A stretch of DNA of 64,000 nucleotides from Streptomyces geranii (GTDB lineage Bacteria; Actinomycetota; Actinomycetes; Streptomycetales; Streptomycetaceae), in the NCBI RefSeq assembly GCF_002954775.1, contig NZ_PJME01000003.1, positions 423,359-487,358 on the forward strand. The letters run 5' to 3'. The translations under genes and the position numbers were made by a program. This document shows positions 26,378 to 34,935 of the stretch, piece after piece (the stretch's first letter is position 1; each line of letters begins with the position of its first letter). The notes beneath the pieces were generated by a model. That model was given only the letters and a program-made list of their open reading frames with translations, had not been told where the DNA came from and did not search any database.

Positions 26378-27433
26378 TTACGCGGTATTGACTCTGCGGT
26401 GAACGGAGGTCGAGGTCCGCAGCACCAGTTCCGTGGCCAGTTCGATACGGGCGGAGGCGGGCGGGCGGCCCTCGGCGAGGTCCATGAGGACCCGGGTTGC
26501 CTCCCGCCCCAGCTCCTCGAACGGCTGACGCACCGCGCTCAGCGGCGGGCAGGCCATGGCCGCGACCAGCGTGTCGTCGAAGGACATGACCGACAGGTCC
26601 TCGGGCACGGCCAGCCCGCGCTGCCGGGCGGCCTCCAGCACGCCGAGCGCCTGGGCGTCGCTGGCCGCGAAGAGGGCGGTCGGCGGATCGTCGCCGCGCA
26701 GGATCTGCAGGCTCGCCGTGAGGGCCTCGGCGTAGTCGAAGTCGGTGGAGCGCACGATCGCCGGGTCGTAGCCGATCCCGGCCTCGTCCAGCGCGGCCCG
26801 GTAGCCGTGCAGGCGGGCCGCGCCGGCCAGGGAGTGCGAGCGGCCCGCGACCATGCCGATCCGGCGGTGCCCCAGCTCCAGCAGGTGCTGTACGGCCTCG
26901 CGGGCGCCGCTCCAGTTGGTCACGCCGATGCTGGGGATGTCCTCCGAGGGGGCGCTGAGCGGGTCGATCAGCACGACGGGCAGGCGCTGCTCGACGATCC
27001 GCCGCTGGTCGTCCTCGGCCAGCATCGAGATCACGATCACGATGCCCGCGGCGCCGAGCGCGACGCACTCCTCCAGCCAGGCGGAGATCGACCGCCGGCC
27101 GGTCGTCCCCGTGACCACGTCGATGCCCAGCTCACCGGCGGCGTCCACGATGCCCCGGACGACCTCCAGGGTGTACGGCCCGGACAGATCGCGGAAGACG
27201 ACGATGATCTGCCGGGGCGTCGCGGGATCCCGCTCCCAGAGCCGGACGTAGCCGTACCGGTCCAGCAGCTCCTCGACCCGGACCCGGGTCGCGGCCCCGA
27301 CGTCCCGGCGCCGGTGCACGACCTTGGACACGGTACTGAGCGAGACGCCGGCCTCGGCGGCGACACTGGTCAGCAGCCCGTGCTGAGCGTCCTGCCGCTC
27401 CTTGCCCCGACCGTCGGCCCGATGACCTGTCAC
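26378..27433 (-). CDS. LacI family regulator, probable controller of the polysaccharide locus
   Basis: About 351 residues. The HTH reads LTSVAAEAGVSLSTVSKVV, followed by a sensor domain (PRQIIVVFRDLSGPYTLEVV…, VVLIDPLSAPSEDIPSIGVTN…, DLSVMSFDDTLVAAMACPPLSAV). The frame is open further upstream, but GTG 27433 preceded by AGGACA gives a normal leader before the HTH. It sits directly upstream of, and co-oriented with, the sialidase-fold gene and inside the sugar cluster. It is the best candidate for binding the repeated CGAAAG-N-CTTTCG operators. The effector sugar is unknown. Confidence 0.88.
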   Translation of the reverse strand: MTGHRADGRGKERQDAQHGLLTSVAAEAGVSLSTVSKVVHRRRDVGAATRVRVEELLDRYGYVRLWERDPATPRQIIVVFRDLSGPYTLEVVRGIVDAAGELGIDVVTGTTGRRSISAWLEECVALGAAGIVIVISMLAEDDQRRIVEQRLPVVLIDPLSAPSEDIPSIGVTNWSGAREAVQHLLELGHRRIGMVAGRSHSLAGAARLHGYRAALDEAGIGYDPAIVRSTDFDYAEALTASLQILRGDDPPTALFAASDAQALGVLEAARQRGLAVPEDLSVMSFDDTLVAAMACPPLSAVRQPFEELGREATRVLMDLAEGRPPASARIELATELVLRTSTSVHRRVNTA

Positions 27434-27498
27434 CCGATGTCCTGTTCCGCCTGCCGAACACCGATGCGCCGCGCCGCACCGTCTACCTGGCCAGAGAT

Positions 27499-27538
27499 CT
27501 TGCCGCAAGGTAACGGGGGTTTCCTTGCGGAGGCAAGG
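27499..27538. promoter_or_regulatory. two CTTGC/GCAAG inverted repeats upstream of the LacI gene
   Basis: CTTGCCGCAAG (27499-27509, 5-1-5) and CCTTGCGGAGGCAAGG (27523-27538, 6-4-6) are perfect inverted repeats sharing the same half-site, about 65-105 bp before the LacI start. They differ from the CGAAA operators, so the LacI gene may answer to another regulator or bind a second motif. Confidence 0.5.
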
Positions 27539-27641
27539 GGGGCGTGGGTTCCGGCTCCGCGAGCGTCAGCTCCCAGGTGCCGGACCCCTGACATCGGGTC
27601 CCGGCGTCCTGCCGTGTCCCCGGTGCCGTCGGGAAGCCGTA

Positions 27642-28013
27642 TCAGCAGGCCGAGCCGTGCGGTGGCGGCAGTCGGCGGCCGGTTGCCGGAAGGGTCTCTG
27701 GAGGTCGGCTCATCCGGACGACCGCCACCCCGCCCTCCAGATCCACCGTCGTCCGATTCGGTGGCGCCCCGTCCTCCTCGTCGTCGCGCATGATCAGGGC
27801 CGACTGCCGTTCCTTGAGTTCGTTCTGCTTGCCGGGGGAGAAGGTGGCGTGCAGTTGCTCGAAGCCGGTTGCCGATATCTGGCCCTGTCTGGCGCTGTTG
27901 CGCCAGGGCAGTACTCCGGCCCGCCCGGCCCGCAGCAGCAGCTGGTCCGTGAAGGCCAGGGCGGTCAGCAGGATGACCAGCCCGGGCAGGGTCATGAAGA
28001 CGGCGAATTCCAT
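27642..28013 (-). CDS. DUF6191-like small membrane-anchored protein
   Basis: A 123-residue protein with one N-terminal hydrophobic segment (MEFAVFMTLPGLVILLTALA) followed by a basic, hydrophilic domain: LPWRNSARQGQISATGF then HATFSPGKQNELKERQSALI. I recognise this as the streptomycete DUF6191 pattern; the function is unknown. ATG 28013 puts the membrane segment at the very N-terminus; a longer reading from 28058 adds 15 unrelated residues. It does not look linked to carbohydrate use. Confidence 0.78.
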   Translation of the reverse strand: MEFAVFMTLPGLVILLTALAFTDQLLLRAGRAGVLPWRNSARQGQISATGFEQLHATFSPGKQNELKERQSALIMRDDEEDGAPPNRTTVDLEGGVAVVRMSRPPETLPATGRRLPPPHGSAC

Positions 28014-28143
28014 GCGCCCAGTATCCGGAGCGAGGCCCGGCACCGACAGGTCCCGCAAGCGGGAACCGGAACCGAGTCGGCACCGTCAGCCCCACTCGCC
28101 AGCCCCGCTCGCCCGGAATCAGCCCGGCGCGAGCAGGTCCGCA

Positions 28144-30303
28144 TCAGCCCTGGGACGCATGCCGCCCGCCCCGACGCCGCCCGCTCCCCTGCCACCGCAC
28201 CCTCCGCGTAGCCGGAATCATCAGTCCCGCCAGCAGTCCGACCGCCATCGCGTACGGCCACCAGCCGAGTCCCGAAGTTGCCGCCGCCGGGGCCGAGTTG
28301 GTGTTCGCGCCGGTCGTCGTCGCCGAGTCCGATCCCGTCGACGAACCTGCCTGTGCTCCCGAACTCGCCTTCGGTGACGCGCTCTTGGCCGCAGCCGTGA
28401 GGACCACGTCGTTGCCGTCGCCGCCCCGGTAGCTGATCCGGTACGTCTTCGTGCCGAGCTTCAGCGCCGTGCCCTCCTTCAGACCGCTGAACACGCCCGT
28501 CGTCTTCGCCCGTCCGGTGTGGTTCAGTACCGTCATGGTTCGGCCGACGCCTGCTGTCGCTCCCGCCGCCGACAGGTCCAGCCCGCCCGCCAGGCGCACC
28601 GGCCCGGTCACCTTCAACGGGCCGCCCCGCCAGACGAGTTCGCCCTTGGCTGTCTGCGTGTAGCCTCCGGTCACCGTCAGACCGCCCGCCACGACACCCT
28701 CGTTGGTCACCGAGCCCTTCACCGTCCCCGAACCCGTGAGCGTCGTCCCCACGCGCAGGCCCGTCGAGCCCACGTCCAGCCTCGCTCCCGCCGAAGTCAG
28801 GCGAATCGCCCTGCTGCGGGCCAGAGTTGCCCCGCCCCTCAGCGCCAGCGTCCCCTTCGTGACCGTCGTCGTCCCGCCGTACGTCACCCCGCCGCCCGTC
28901 AGCGTCGTCGTCGCGGCGCCCGACTGGGTGAACGACCCGCTGCCGCTCACCCGCGACAACGTCACCGCCCTGCTCGTGTTCCGCACCACCAACGAGCCGT
29001 TGTTCACGACCTTGTAGAGCGAACCCTTCGTGTACAGCCCGCCGTCGCCGCCCGCCTTCCCGCTGCCCAGCCTCAGCACCGCGCCCTTCTCGACCGTCGT
29101 CGAACCGTCGTAGTACTGCACCGCCGCGAACGTGACGTCGTTGCCCCGCGTCCCCTTGATCACGACGTCCCCGGCGCCGGGCGCGGACAGGGTGTCGTGG
29201 AACCGGCCCCCGCCGATCGGGGCGCCCAGCGTCACCGGGCCGTCGTAGTCGAACGTCAGCAGTGAACGCGACCTAGCCGCAAGGAGGTTGATGTACACCG
29301 TCTCGGCCGTACCCGGCATGAAGATCTTGTTCGTCGTGCCGTCGCCCCACTGGACGTTCGCGCCCTTGATGTTGGTGCCCCGCTTGTTGACGTTCTTGCG
29401 GGCCGGCGTCCAGTTGAGGGCGGGGTCGCTGAGCGAAGGATTCGTGTCGCCGCCCCGGTCCGACCAGCTGTACTGGCCCGTCAGGACCACCTTCGAGCCC
29501 GGCCGGGACTGGACGTTGATGTCGCTGCCGTACTCGCGCTGGTAGAAGTCCATCCCCATCGTGACCGTCTGGCCGAGCGGCGTGTCCACCGTCCAGGTGC
29601 CCTGGTTCAGCACCTTGCGCACCCGGGGGAGCGACGTCGCGAACTCCGGCCGCCCCGCGTTCACCTGCGTGCCGTTGTCGATCACTCCGGAGAAGGCGTG
29701 CGTGCCCGACAGGTCCCAGGTGCCCCAGAGGAACCTGGGCTGGGTCACCAGTCCGCCGCCGCTGATCGTGCCCAGGTTGTACGCGCTCGTCAGCGACAGC
29801 CGCAGGGTCCCGTCGACCTTGATGTTGTCCTGGTTCAGCCTGAACGCCGGTGTGTTGTAAGGGAAGTGGCCGATCAGGCCCGTCGCGCCGCCGTCGCCGT
29901 ACTGCAGCGTGGCTCCCCGTTCCACCGTCACCGCCGGCGGGTCGGGGTTCGTCACCGTGACGTACGGATGGTTGCCGCCGGGGATGCTCACCCGCTGGCC
30001 CTGCCGGGACCGGGGCAGCGTGAAGTCGCTGTCCTTCGTGAGGATCAGGGTCCCCGCGCCGCGCACGGTGAGCGTGCCCTCGCCGCGCAGGACACCGCCG
30101 TACGTCGTCGTCCCGGCGGGCACGGTCACCACCGAGTCGCCGGTGAGGGTGACGTCCCGGTCGGCGAGCACGTCGGCGGTGATGTCCCGGGCACCGGCCG
30201 CCGAAGCGGGCGGGGCACCGAGCAACAGGGCGGTCATCGCGAGGGCCGCGGCGGCGGTCGTCGACCTGCGGGCGGGGCTGGTGGTGGGGGAGTGGCTGTG
30301 CAC
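28144..30303 (-). CDS. surface protein with autotransporter-associated beta-strand repeats
   Basis: A 719-residue exported protein: signal peptide (…GAPPASA, residues 1-36), a long region of short beta repeats, an Ala/Ser/Thr-rich linker (~640-680), one membrane segment (WWPYAMAVGLLAGLMIP) and a basic tail with no LPXTG motif. The repeats (for example YGGTTTVTKGTLALRGGATL, GSGSFTQSGAATTTLTGGGV, GGLTVTGGYTQTAKGELVW) match the autotransporter-associated repeat seen in Gram-negative autotransporters, but the outer-membrane barrel is missing and replaced by a Gram-positive anchor. It is predicted to be a beta-helical stalk at the cell surface. It is flanked by pectin/arabinan genes, so polymer binding is possible; no catalytic residues are recognised. 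Confidence 0.8.
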   Translation of the reverse strand: MHSHSPTTSPARRSTTAAAALAMTALLLGAPPASAAGARDITADVLADRDVTLTGDSVVTVPAGTTTYGGVLRGEGTLTVRGAGTLILTKDSDFTLPRSRQGQRVSIPGGNHPYVTVTNPDPPAVTVERGATLQYGDGGATGLIGHFPYNTPAFRLNQDNIKVDGTLRLSLTSAYNLGTISGGGLVTQPRFLWGTWDLSGTHAFSGVIDNGTQVNAGRPEFATSLPRVRKVLNQGTWTVDTPLGQTVTMGMDFYQREYGSDINVQSRPGSKVVLTGQYSWSDRGGDTNPSLSDPALNWTPARKNVNKRGTNIKGANVQWGDGTTNKIFMPGTAETVYINLLAARSRSLLTFDYDGPVTLGAPIGGGRFHDTLSAPGAGDVVIKGTRGNDVTFAAVQYYDGSTTVEKGAVLRLGSGKAGGDGGLYTKGSLYKVVNNGSLVVRNTSRAVTLSRVSGSGSFTQSGAATTTLTGGGVTYGGTTTVTKGTLALRGGATLARSRAIRLTSAGARLDVGSTGLRVGTTLTGSGTVKGSVTNEGVVAGGLTVTGGYTQTAKGELVWRGGPLKVTGPVRLAGGLDLSAAGATAGVGRTMTVLNHTGRAKTTGVFSGLKEGTALKLGTKTYRISYRGGDGNDVVLTAAAKSASPKASSGAQAGSSTGSDSATTTGANTNSAPAAATSGLGWWPYAMAVGLLAGLMIPATRRVRWQGSGRRRGGRHASQG

Positions 30304-30428
30304 GGGACGGAGACGCTCGGGACTCCCAGGCGATAACAGAAAGTTGCCCGGCCGATTTGGTCTCTCCCGACCCGTTGACCTTCCCGTAACACACGCTTAC
30401 CTTTTCGGCGATCGGAATGACAGATCTT

Positions 30429-30444
30429 GTTCGCTATTACGAAC
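30429..30444. promoter_or_regulatory. 16-bp inverted repeat in divergent promoter region
   Basis: GTTCGCTATTACGAAC is a perfect 5-6-5 inverted repeat in the 220-bp region between the surface-protein gene and the GH43 operon. Its AT-rich core inside GC-rich DNA favours a protein-binding or promoter role. The binder is unknown. Confidence 0.5.
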
Positions 30445-30523
30445 GTTTCTCGTGTCACCCCCCACACACGGACACAAATCCACACGCCGACGTCTCGCGC
30501 CCCACCACCGAGAGGCAGCCCGC

Positions 30524-31648
30524 ATGAGCCGCGCCCACCATCCCTCCGAACACGAAGTCCCGTCCCCCTCCACCCGCAGAACCCTCCTCAAGGGCGCCCT
30601 CGCCGCAGGCGCCCTGACCACCGTCCCGGGCATCGCGCACGCCGCCACCCCTGGCACCACCCCTGCCGCCGCCCCCTGCGCTCCCACCGCCCCCTACATC
30701 AACCCCCTCGTCCGCAACCGCGCCGACCCCCACATCCACCGCCACACCGACGGCCGTTACTACTTCACGGCCACCGCCCCCGAGTACGACCGCATCATCC
30801 TGCGCCGCTCCCGCACCATCCGGGGCATCGCCACCGCCGACGAGTCCGTCATCTGGCGCAAGCACGCCACGGGGGCCATGGGCGCGCACATCTGGGCGCC
30901 GGAGATCCACCACATCGACGGCAAGTGGTACGTCTACTTCGCCTCCGCGCCCGCCGAGGCCGTCTGGGACATCCGCATCTGGGTCCTGGAGAACGCGGGC
31001 CGCGACCCGTTCACCGGGACCTGGGTCGAGCGCGGGCAACTGAGAACCGCCTGGGAGACCTTCTCCCTCGACGCCACCACCTTCACCCACCGCGGCTCCC
31101 GCTACCTCGCCTGGGCCCAGCACGAGCCCGGCATGGACAACAACACCGCCGTCTGGCTCTCGAAGATGGCCGACCCGCTGACCCTGACGGGTCCTCAGGT
31201 CAGGCTCACGACGCCCGAGTTCGACTGGGAGCGCATCGGCTACCGGGTCAACGAGGGGCCGTCGTTCATCAAGCGCAACGGCCGGATCTTCATGTCGTAC
31301 TCGGCCAGCGCCACCGACTTCAACTACTGCATGGGCCTGCTGACCATCGACGCCCGCGCCGACCTCATGGACCCGGCCAACTGGACCAAGTCCCCGACCC
31401 CCGTCTTCACCAGCAACGACACCACCGAGCAGTACGGCCCCGGCCACAACTGCTTCACCGTCGCCGAGGACGGCCGCACCGACGTCCTCGTCTACCACGC
31501 ACGGCAGTACAAGGAGATCGTCGGCGATCCGCTGAACGATCCCAACCGGCACACCCGGGTGCAGCGACTCGGCTGGCACAGCGACGGCACACCGGACTTC
31601 GGCATACCGGTGGCGGACACCGCCACGGACACGGAGGTTGCGTCATGA
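30524..31648 (+). CDS. Tat-exported GH43 arabinofuranosidase (GH43_26-like)
   Basis: A 374-residue secreted five-bladed propeller enzyme. STRRTLLKGALAAGALT is a Tat signal. Catalytic Asp base in NRADPHIHRHTDG near residue 68, the subfamily block AMGAHIWAPEIHHIDGKWYV, the pKa Asp in SLDATTF, and the acid Glu in RVNEGPSF are visible. The sequence resembles the S. avermitilis exo-1,5-alpha-L-arabinofuranosidase group. It would release arabinose from arabinan or arabinogalactan side chains. There is no lectin domain. It overlaps the next GH43 gene by 4 bp (ATGA), so the two enzymes are made together. Confidence 0.9.
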   Translation: MSRAHHPSEHEVPSPSTRRTLLKGALAAGALTTVPGIAHAATPGTTPAAAPCAPTAPYINPLVRNRADPHIHRHTDGRYYFTATAPEYDRIILRRSRTIRGIATADESVIWRKHATGAMGAHIWAPEIHHIDGKWYVYFASAPAEAVWDIRIWVLENAGRDPFTGTWVERGQLRTAWETFSLDATTFTHRGSRYLAWAQHEPGMDNNTAVWLSKMADPLTLTGPQVRLTTPEFDWERIGYRVNEGPSFIKRNGRIFMSYSASATDFNYCMGLLTIDARADLMDPANWTKSPTPVFTSNDTTEQYGPGHNCFTVAEDGRTDVLVYHARQYKEIVGDPLNDPNRHTRVQRLGWHSDGTPDFGIPVADTATDTEVAS

Positions 31649-33054
31649 GACGTGTGTATGCGGTACTGCTCGCCCTCTGCCTGGCTCTCGCCGGCGCCCT
31701 GGTCACCGCGGGTCCGGCCCAGGCCGCCACCCTGACCATCCCCAACGGCGTCCAGTTCACGGACACTTCGGGAGCCGCCCTGCACGCCCACGGCGGCGGT
31801 GTCATCAAGGTCGGGTCCTACTACTACTGGTTCGGCGAGGACCGGAACTCCGACAACACCTTCCGGTCCGTGAACGCCTACCGCTCGACCGACCTGAAGA
31901 ACTGGGAGTTCAGGAACCGCGTCCTGACCCAGTCCAGTGCCTCGGAGCTGGGCACCGCCTACATCGAGCGGCCGAAGGTCGTCTACAACGCGTCCACCGG
32001 CAAGTTCGTGATGTGGATGCACAAGGAGAACGGCACCGACTACAGCGAGGCCCGCGCGGCCGTCGCCGTCGCCGACACGGTCGACGGCACCTACACCTAC
32101 CAGGGCAGCTTCCGCCCGTTCGGCACCTACATGTCCCGTGACATCACGACGTTCGTCGACACGGACGGCACCGGCTACATGGTCTCGGCCGCCAACGAGA
32201 ACTACGACCTGCACATCTACCGGCTCAACTCCGCCTACACGGCCATCGACAGCCTGGTCGCCAACCCCTGGGCGGGCGGCCACCGCGAGGCACCGGCCCT
32301 CTTCAAGCGGGGCAGCGTCTACTTCATGCTGACCTCGGGCGCCACCGGCTGGAGCGCCAACCAGCAGCAGTACGCCACCGCCACCTCTCTCGCCGGTCCA
32401 TGGACCTCGATGGCGAACGTCGGCGACTCCACGACGTACAACTCGCAGACCGCCTACGTTCTCCCCGTCCAGGGGACTTCGGGCACCTCGTACCTCTACA
32501 TGGGCGACCGCTGGGGCAACTCCTTCGGCGGCGTCGTCACCGACTCGCGTTATGTGTGGCTGCCGTTGACCTTCCCGACCTCCACCACGATGTCCATGTC
32601 CTGGTACCCGCAGATCGGTGTCGACGCGACGGCGGGGACGGTCACCGGCACCAGCGCCACGTACAACACGCTGATCGCGCGCAACAGTTCCAAGTGCGCG
32701 GACGTCCCCAACCAGTCCCTGTGGCAGGGGGTCACGATCACCCAGTACACCTGCAACAGCGGCACCAACCAGAAGTGGTGGTTCAAGGATCTCGGCACCG
32801 GCTACTACCAGTTGGTCGGCCGCGGCAGCTCCCTGTGCCTCCAGGAGAACGCCTCCACGGTCAGTCAGGAGAACTGCGGCAGCGCGACCACCCAGCAGTG
32901 GTCGGTGGTCACCTCGGGCTCGTACGTGAACATCGTGGCCCGCGCCACCGGTGAGTGCCTGGACGTGAACGGCGCGTCCACCGCCAACTCCGCCGCGATC
33001 ATCACCTACACGTGCAGCGGAGCGACCAACCAGCAGTGGACGCGCGGAACATGA
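31645..33054 (+). CDS. secreted GH43 exo-beta-1,3-galactanase (GH43_24-like) with CBM13
   Basis: A 469-residue secreted protein. Sec signal ending in QAATL at about residue 30. Residues ~33-330 are a GH43_24-type propeller: AHGGGVIKVGSYYYWFGED, IERPKVVYNASTGKFVMW, SRDITTFVDTDGTGYMV, GHREAPALFKRGSVYFML. This subfamily, as I recall, lacks the usual GH43 Asp base, and none is visible in the normal place. Residues ~335-469 are a ricin-type trefoil with three Q-x-W repeats (TNQKWWF, TTQQWSV, TNQQWTR), as in known exo-1,3-galactanases. It acts on the beta-1,3-galactan backbone of arabinogalactan. Confidence 0.88.
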   Translation: MRRVYAVLLALCLALAGALVTAGPAQAATLTIPNGVQFTDTSGAALHAHGGGVIKVGSYYYWFGEDRNSDNTFRSVNAYRSTDLKNWEFRNRVLTQSSASELGTAYIERPKVVYNASTGKFVMWMHKENGTDYSEARAAVAVADTVDGTYTYQGSFRPFGTYMSRDITTFVDTDGTGYMVSAANENYDLHIYRLNSAYTAIDSLVANPWAGGHREAPALFKRGSVYFMLTSGATGWSANQQQYATATSLAGPWTSMANVGDSTTYNSQTAYVLPVQGTSGTSYLYMGDRWGNSFGGVVTDSRYVWLPLTFPTSTTMSMSWYPQIGVDATAGTVTGTSATYNTLIARNSSKCADVPNQSLWQGVTITQYTCNSGTNQKWWFKDLGTGYYQLVGRGSSLCLQENASTVSQENCGSATTQQWSVVTSGSYVNIVARATGECLDVNGASTANSAAIITYTCSGATNQQWTRGT

Positions 33055-33072
33055 TGAACCGTCAGGTCGATG

Positions 33073-34740
33073 CTAGGTCAGCAGGTCCAGCGCGTCGATC
33101 GCCGTACCCGCACTGAGATAGGAGGTCGTCCCCGACCCGCTCACCACGTTGATCTTCAGCACGTTGTACTGACCGGTGTCCGTGAGCCAGGCGCTCGCCG
33201 GCACGCTGTACGTGAACGTGTTGTTGTTGCCCCGGTAGGACCCGTTGGTCAGCGACCGGGTGTTCGGCTGGGTGGGCGGGGACGGGATCGCCGACGTCCA
33301 GGTGTCGTTGACGACCACCTGCGGACGGCCGTTCGCGTACGCCGTCGTCACGCCGATGCGCAGGGTGTGCGCGGCGGCGGCCTGCGCGGCCGTCAGCTTG
33401 AAGTACACCAGCAGACCGCTGTTGACGTCCTTCCAGATGTAGCAGGGGAAGCCGGACGTCTCCGTGCCGCTGCCGATCACCACGTTGCCGGTCCAGGCGG
33501 CGGCCCGGACGTCCGACGGATGCGCGTACGTCATCAGGTCGGCGTTCTTGAAGCCGCTCGGCGTGCCGTTCCAGTCGTTGATCCGCCAGATCGCGCTCGC
33601 GTTGCTCGGGTCGTTCGTGGACGGGATCGCGATCGAGTTGAGCGTGGTCGTGCCACCGGCCGTGACCGTCACCGACGTGGTGTACACCGCCAGTTCGCCC
33701 TTGAAGACCGTCAGCGTGTACGTCCCCGGCAGGGCGCCCGTGATGGAGAAGTAGCCGTCCGACGCACGGGCCGAAGCCCAGTACTGCGCCGCCGAGTTGG
33801 CGATCCCGACCGTGTACGCGTACGCCGTGTTCCGCCCGGTGATCCCGACGCCCGCGACCCGGCCCCGGCCGCCCGAGGCGACGTAACCGGAGATGCCGAG
33901 CGAGTCCGCCCACGAGGTGGTGAGCGTCCCCGGGAACAGCGACGAGGAGGGTGTGCCGCCGTCCGTGAGGGCGATGACGTACGGGCCCTGGAGCCCGAAG
34001 CGCTGCTCCTCGGTCTGGTTCTGGCCGTAGTACAGGATCTCGTACAACCCGCCGCCGTCCGCGCTCTGGTGACGCAGGAGGGAGCGGTAGAAGGGGCCGC
34101 CGGAGGCCTTCTCGTGGTTGGAGCGGACCACGTACAGGCCGACGCTGCCGGTCGTCCAGCCGACGTAGTTGTAGTCCATGACCCGCAGCTTCGAGTAGTG
34201 CTTCGAGCGGGTCTGGCCGTCGGACTTCGCGAAGACGTCCGAGGCCTCGATGGTGGTCGGCGCGTAAGTGTAGGAATCCGGCTCGTCGTTGAGGAACAGG
34301 CCCGCCTTCACGCGCAGGATGAACCGGGTCGCCGAGACCGAGGTGTCGGCCTTGTTGGTCCAGATGTAGACGTTGTTCTCGCCGCTGCGGGCCGCGTAGT
34401 AGTGCTTCAGCGTGCCGTACGTGACGCTGACCAGGATCGTCGAACCGGACTGCGCGATGGTCACGGTGGAGGTGCCGAGGCCGGACTCGATGTGCGAGTT
34501 GTTGCCGCCGTAGCCCTGGTACTCGGTGCCCCGGTAGACCAGCGAGGACAGGTCGCCGTTGGACTTGCGGACCTTGAAGACCAGGTTGGCGCCGGTGTCG
34601 ATGACGTAGTTCGTGCCGTCGTCGGTGTAGCCGAAGGTCGCCGCCTGCGCGGTGCCGGGGAGGGCGAGTCCGGCGGCGGTGGCCGTGGCGCCGAGGACGA
34701 GCGCACGGCGGCCGAGATGTCTGTCGCGGGGTGCGGACAT
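33073..34740 (-). CDS. rhamnogalacturonan lyase, PL4-like
   Basis: A 555-residue Tat-exported protein (GRRALVLGATATAAGLALPG, cleavage after AQA). The N-terminal beta-sandwich (FGYTDDGTNYVIDTGANLVF…, YRGTEYQGYGGNNSHIESGL), a fibronectin-like middle domain (GYFSITGALPGTYTLTVFKG) and a C-terminal carbohydrate-binding-like sandwich (IWRINDWNGTPSGFKNADL…) are the three domains of PL4. These enzymes cleave the rhamnogalacturonan-I backbone by beta-elimination. The ATG at 34740 fits the Tat signal; the frame runs open upstream through other genes. It is convergent with the galactanase and divergent from the CE12 esterase, with a CGAAA operator in the promoter. Confidence 0.88.
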   Translation of the reverse strand: MSAPRDRHLGRRALVLGATATAAGLALPGTAQAATFGYTDDGTNYVIDTGANLVFKVRKSNGDLSSLVYRGTEYQGYGGNNSHIESGLGTSTVTIAQSGSTILVSVTYGTLKHYYAARSGENNVYIWTNKADTSVSATRFILRVKAGLFLNDEPDSYTYAPTTIEASDVFAKSDGQTRSKHYSKLRVMDYNYVGWTTGSVGLYVVRSNHEKASGGPFYRSLLRHQSADGGGLYEILYYGQNQTEEQRFGLQGPYVIALTDGGTPSSSLFPGTLTTSWADSLGISGYVASGGRGRVAGVGITGRNTAYAYTVGIANSAAQYWASARASDGYFSITGALPGTYTLTVFKGELAVYTTSVTVTAGGTTTLNSIAIPSTNDPSNASAIWRINDWNGTPSGFKNADLMTYAHPSDVRAAAWTGNVVIGSGTETSGFPCYIWKDVNSGLLVYFKLTAAQAAAAHTLRIGVTTAYANGRPQVVVNDTWTSAIPSPPTQPNTRSLTNGSYRGNNNTFTYSVPASAWLTDTGQYNVLKINVVSGSGTTSYLSAGTAIDALDLLT

Positions 34741-34814
34741 GTGGGGGTGCCTCCTTCGGAGGTCTGCGGGTATGTGTGGGGGTGTTCGGAAGCGTGACAG
34801 TTGAATCGTTTTCG

Positions 34815-34828
34815 CGAAAGGGCTTTCG
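34815..34828. promoter_or_regulatory. CGAAA-N4-TTTCG operator between PL4 and CE12 genes
   Basis: CGAAAGGGCTTTCG, a perfect 14-bp inverted repeat flanked by GC and TT, about 75 bp before the PL4 start. It is one base longer in the centre than the other sites but has the same arms. The overlapping TTTCGCGAAA (34810-34819) repeats the half-sites inside-out. Confidence 0.6.
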
Positions 34829-34870
34829 TTGTAAGGAAGTTGGCAGTTGTGTGAAATCGTGCACGCATCT

Positions 34871-34884
34871 AGAAAGCGCTTGTC
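34871..34884. promoter_or_regulatory. second LacI-like palindrome (AAGCGCTT core) before the CE12 gene
   Basis: AGAAAGCGCTTGTC contains the perfect palindrome AAGCGCTT with the CG-centred layout common to LacI/CcpA-type operators, about 52 bp before the GTG of the esterase. The binder is unknown. Confidence 0.4.
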
Positions 34885-34935
34885 GGACGATGTACGGTCC
34901 TGCCGCTGGGCCTTGTCGAGTGCCGGAGGACTGCC

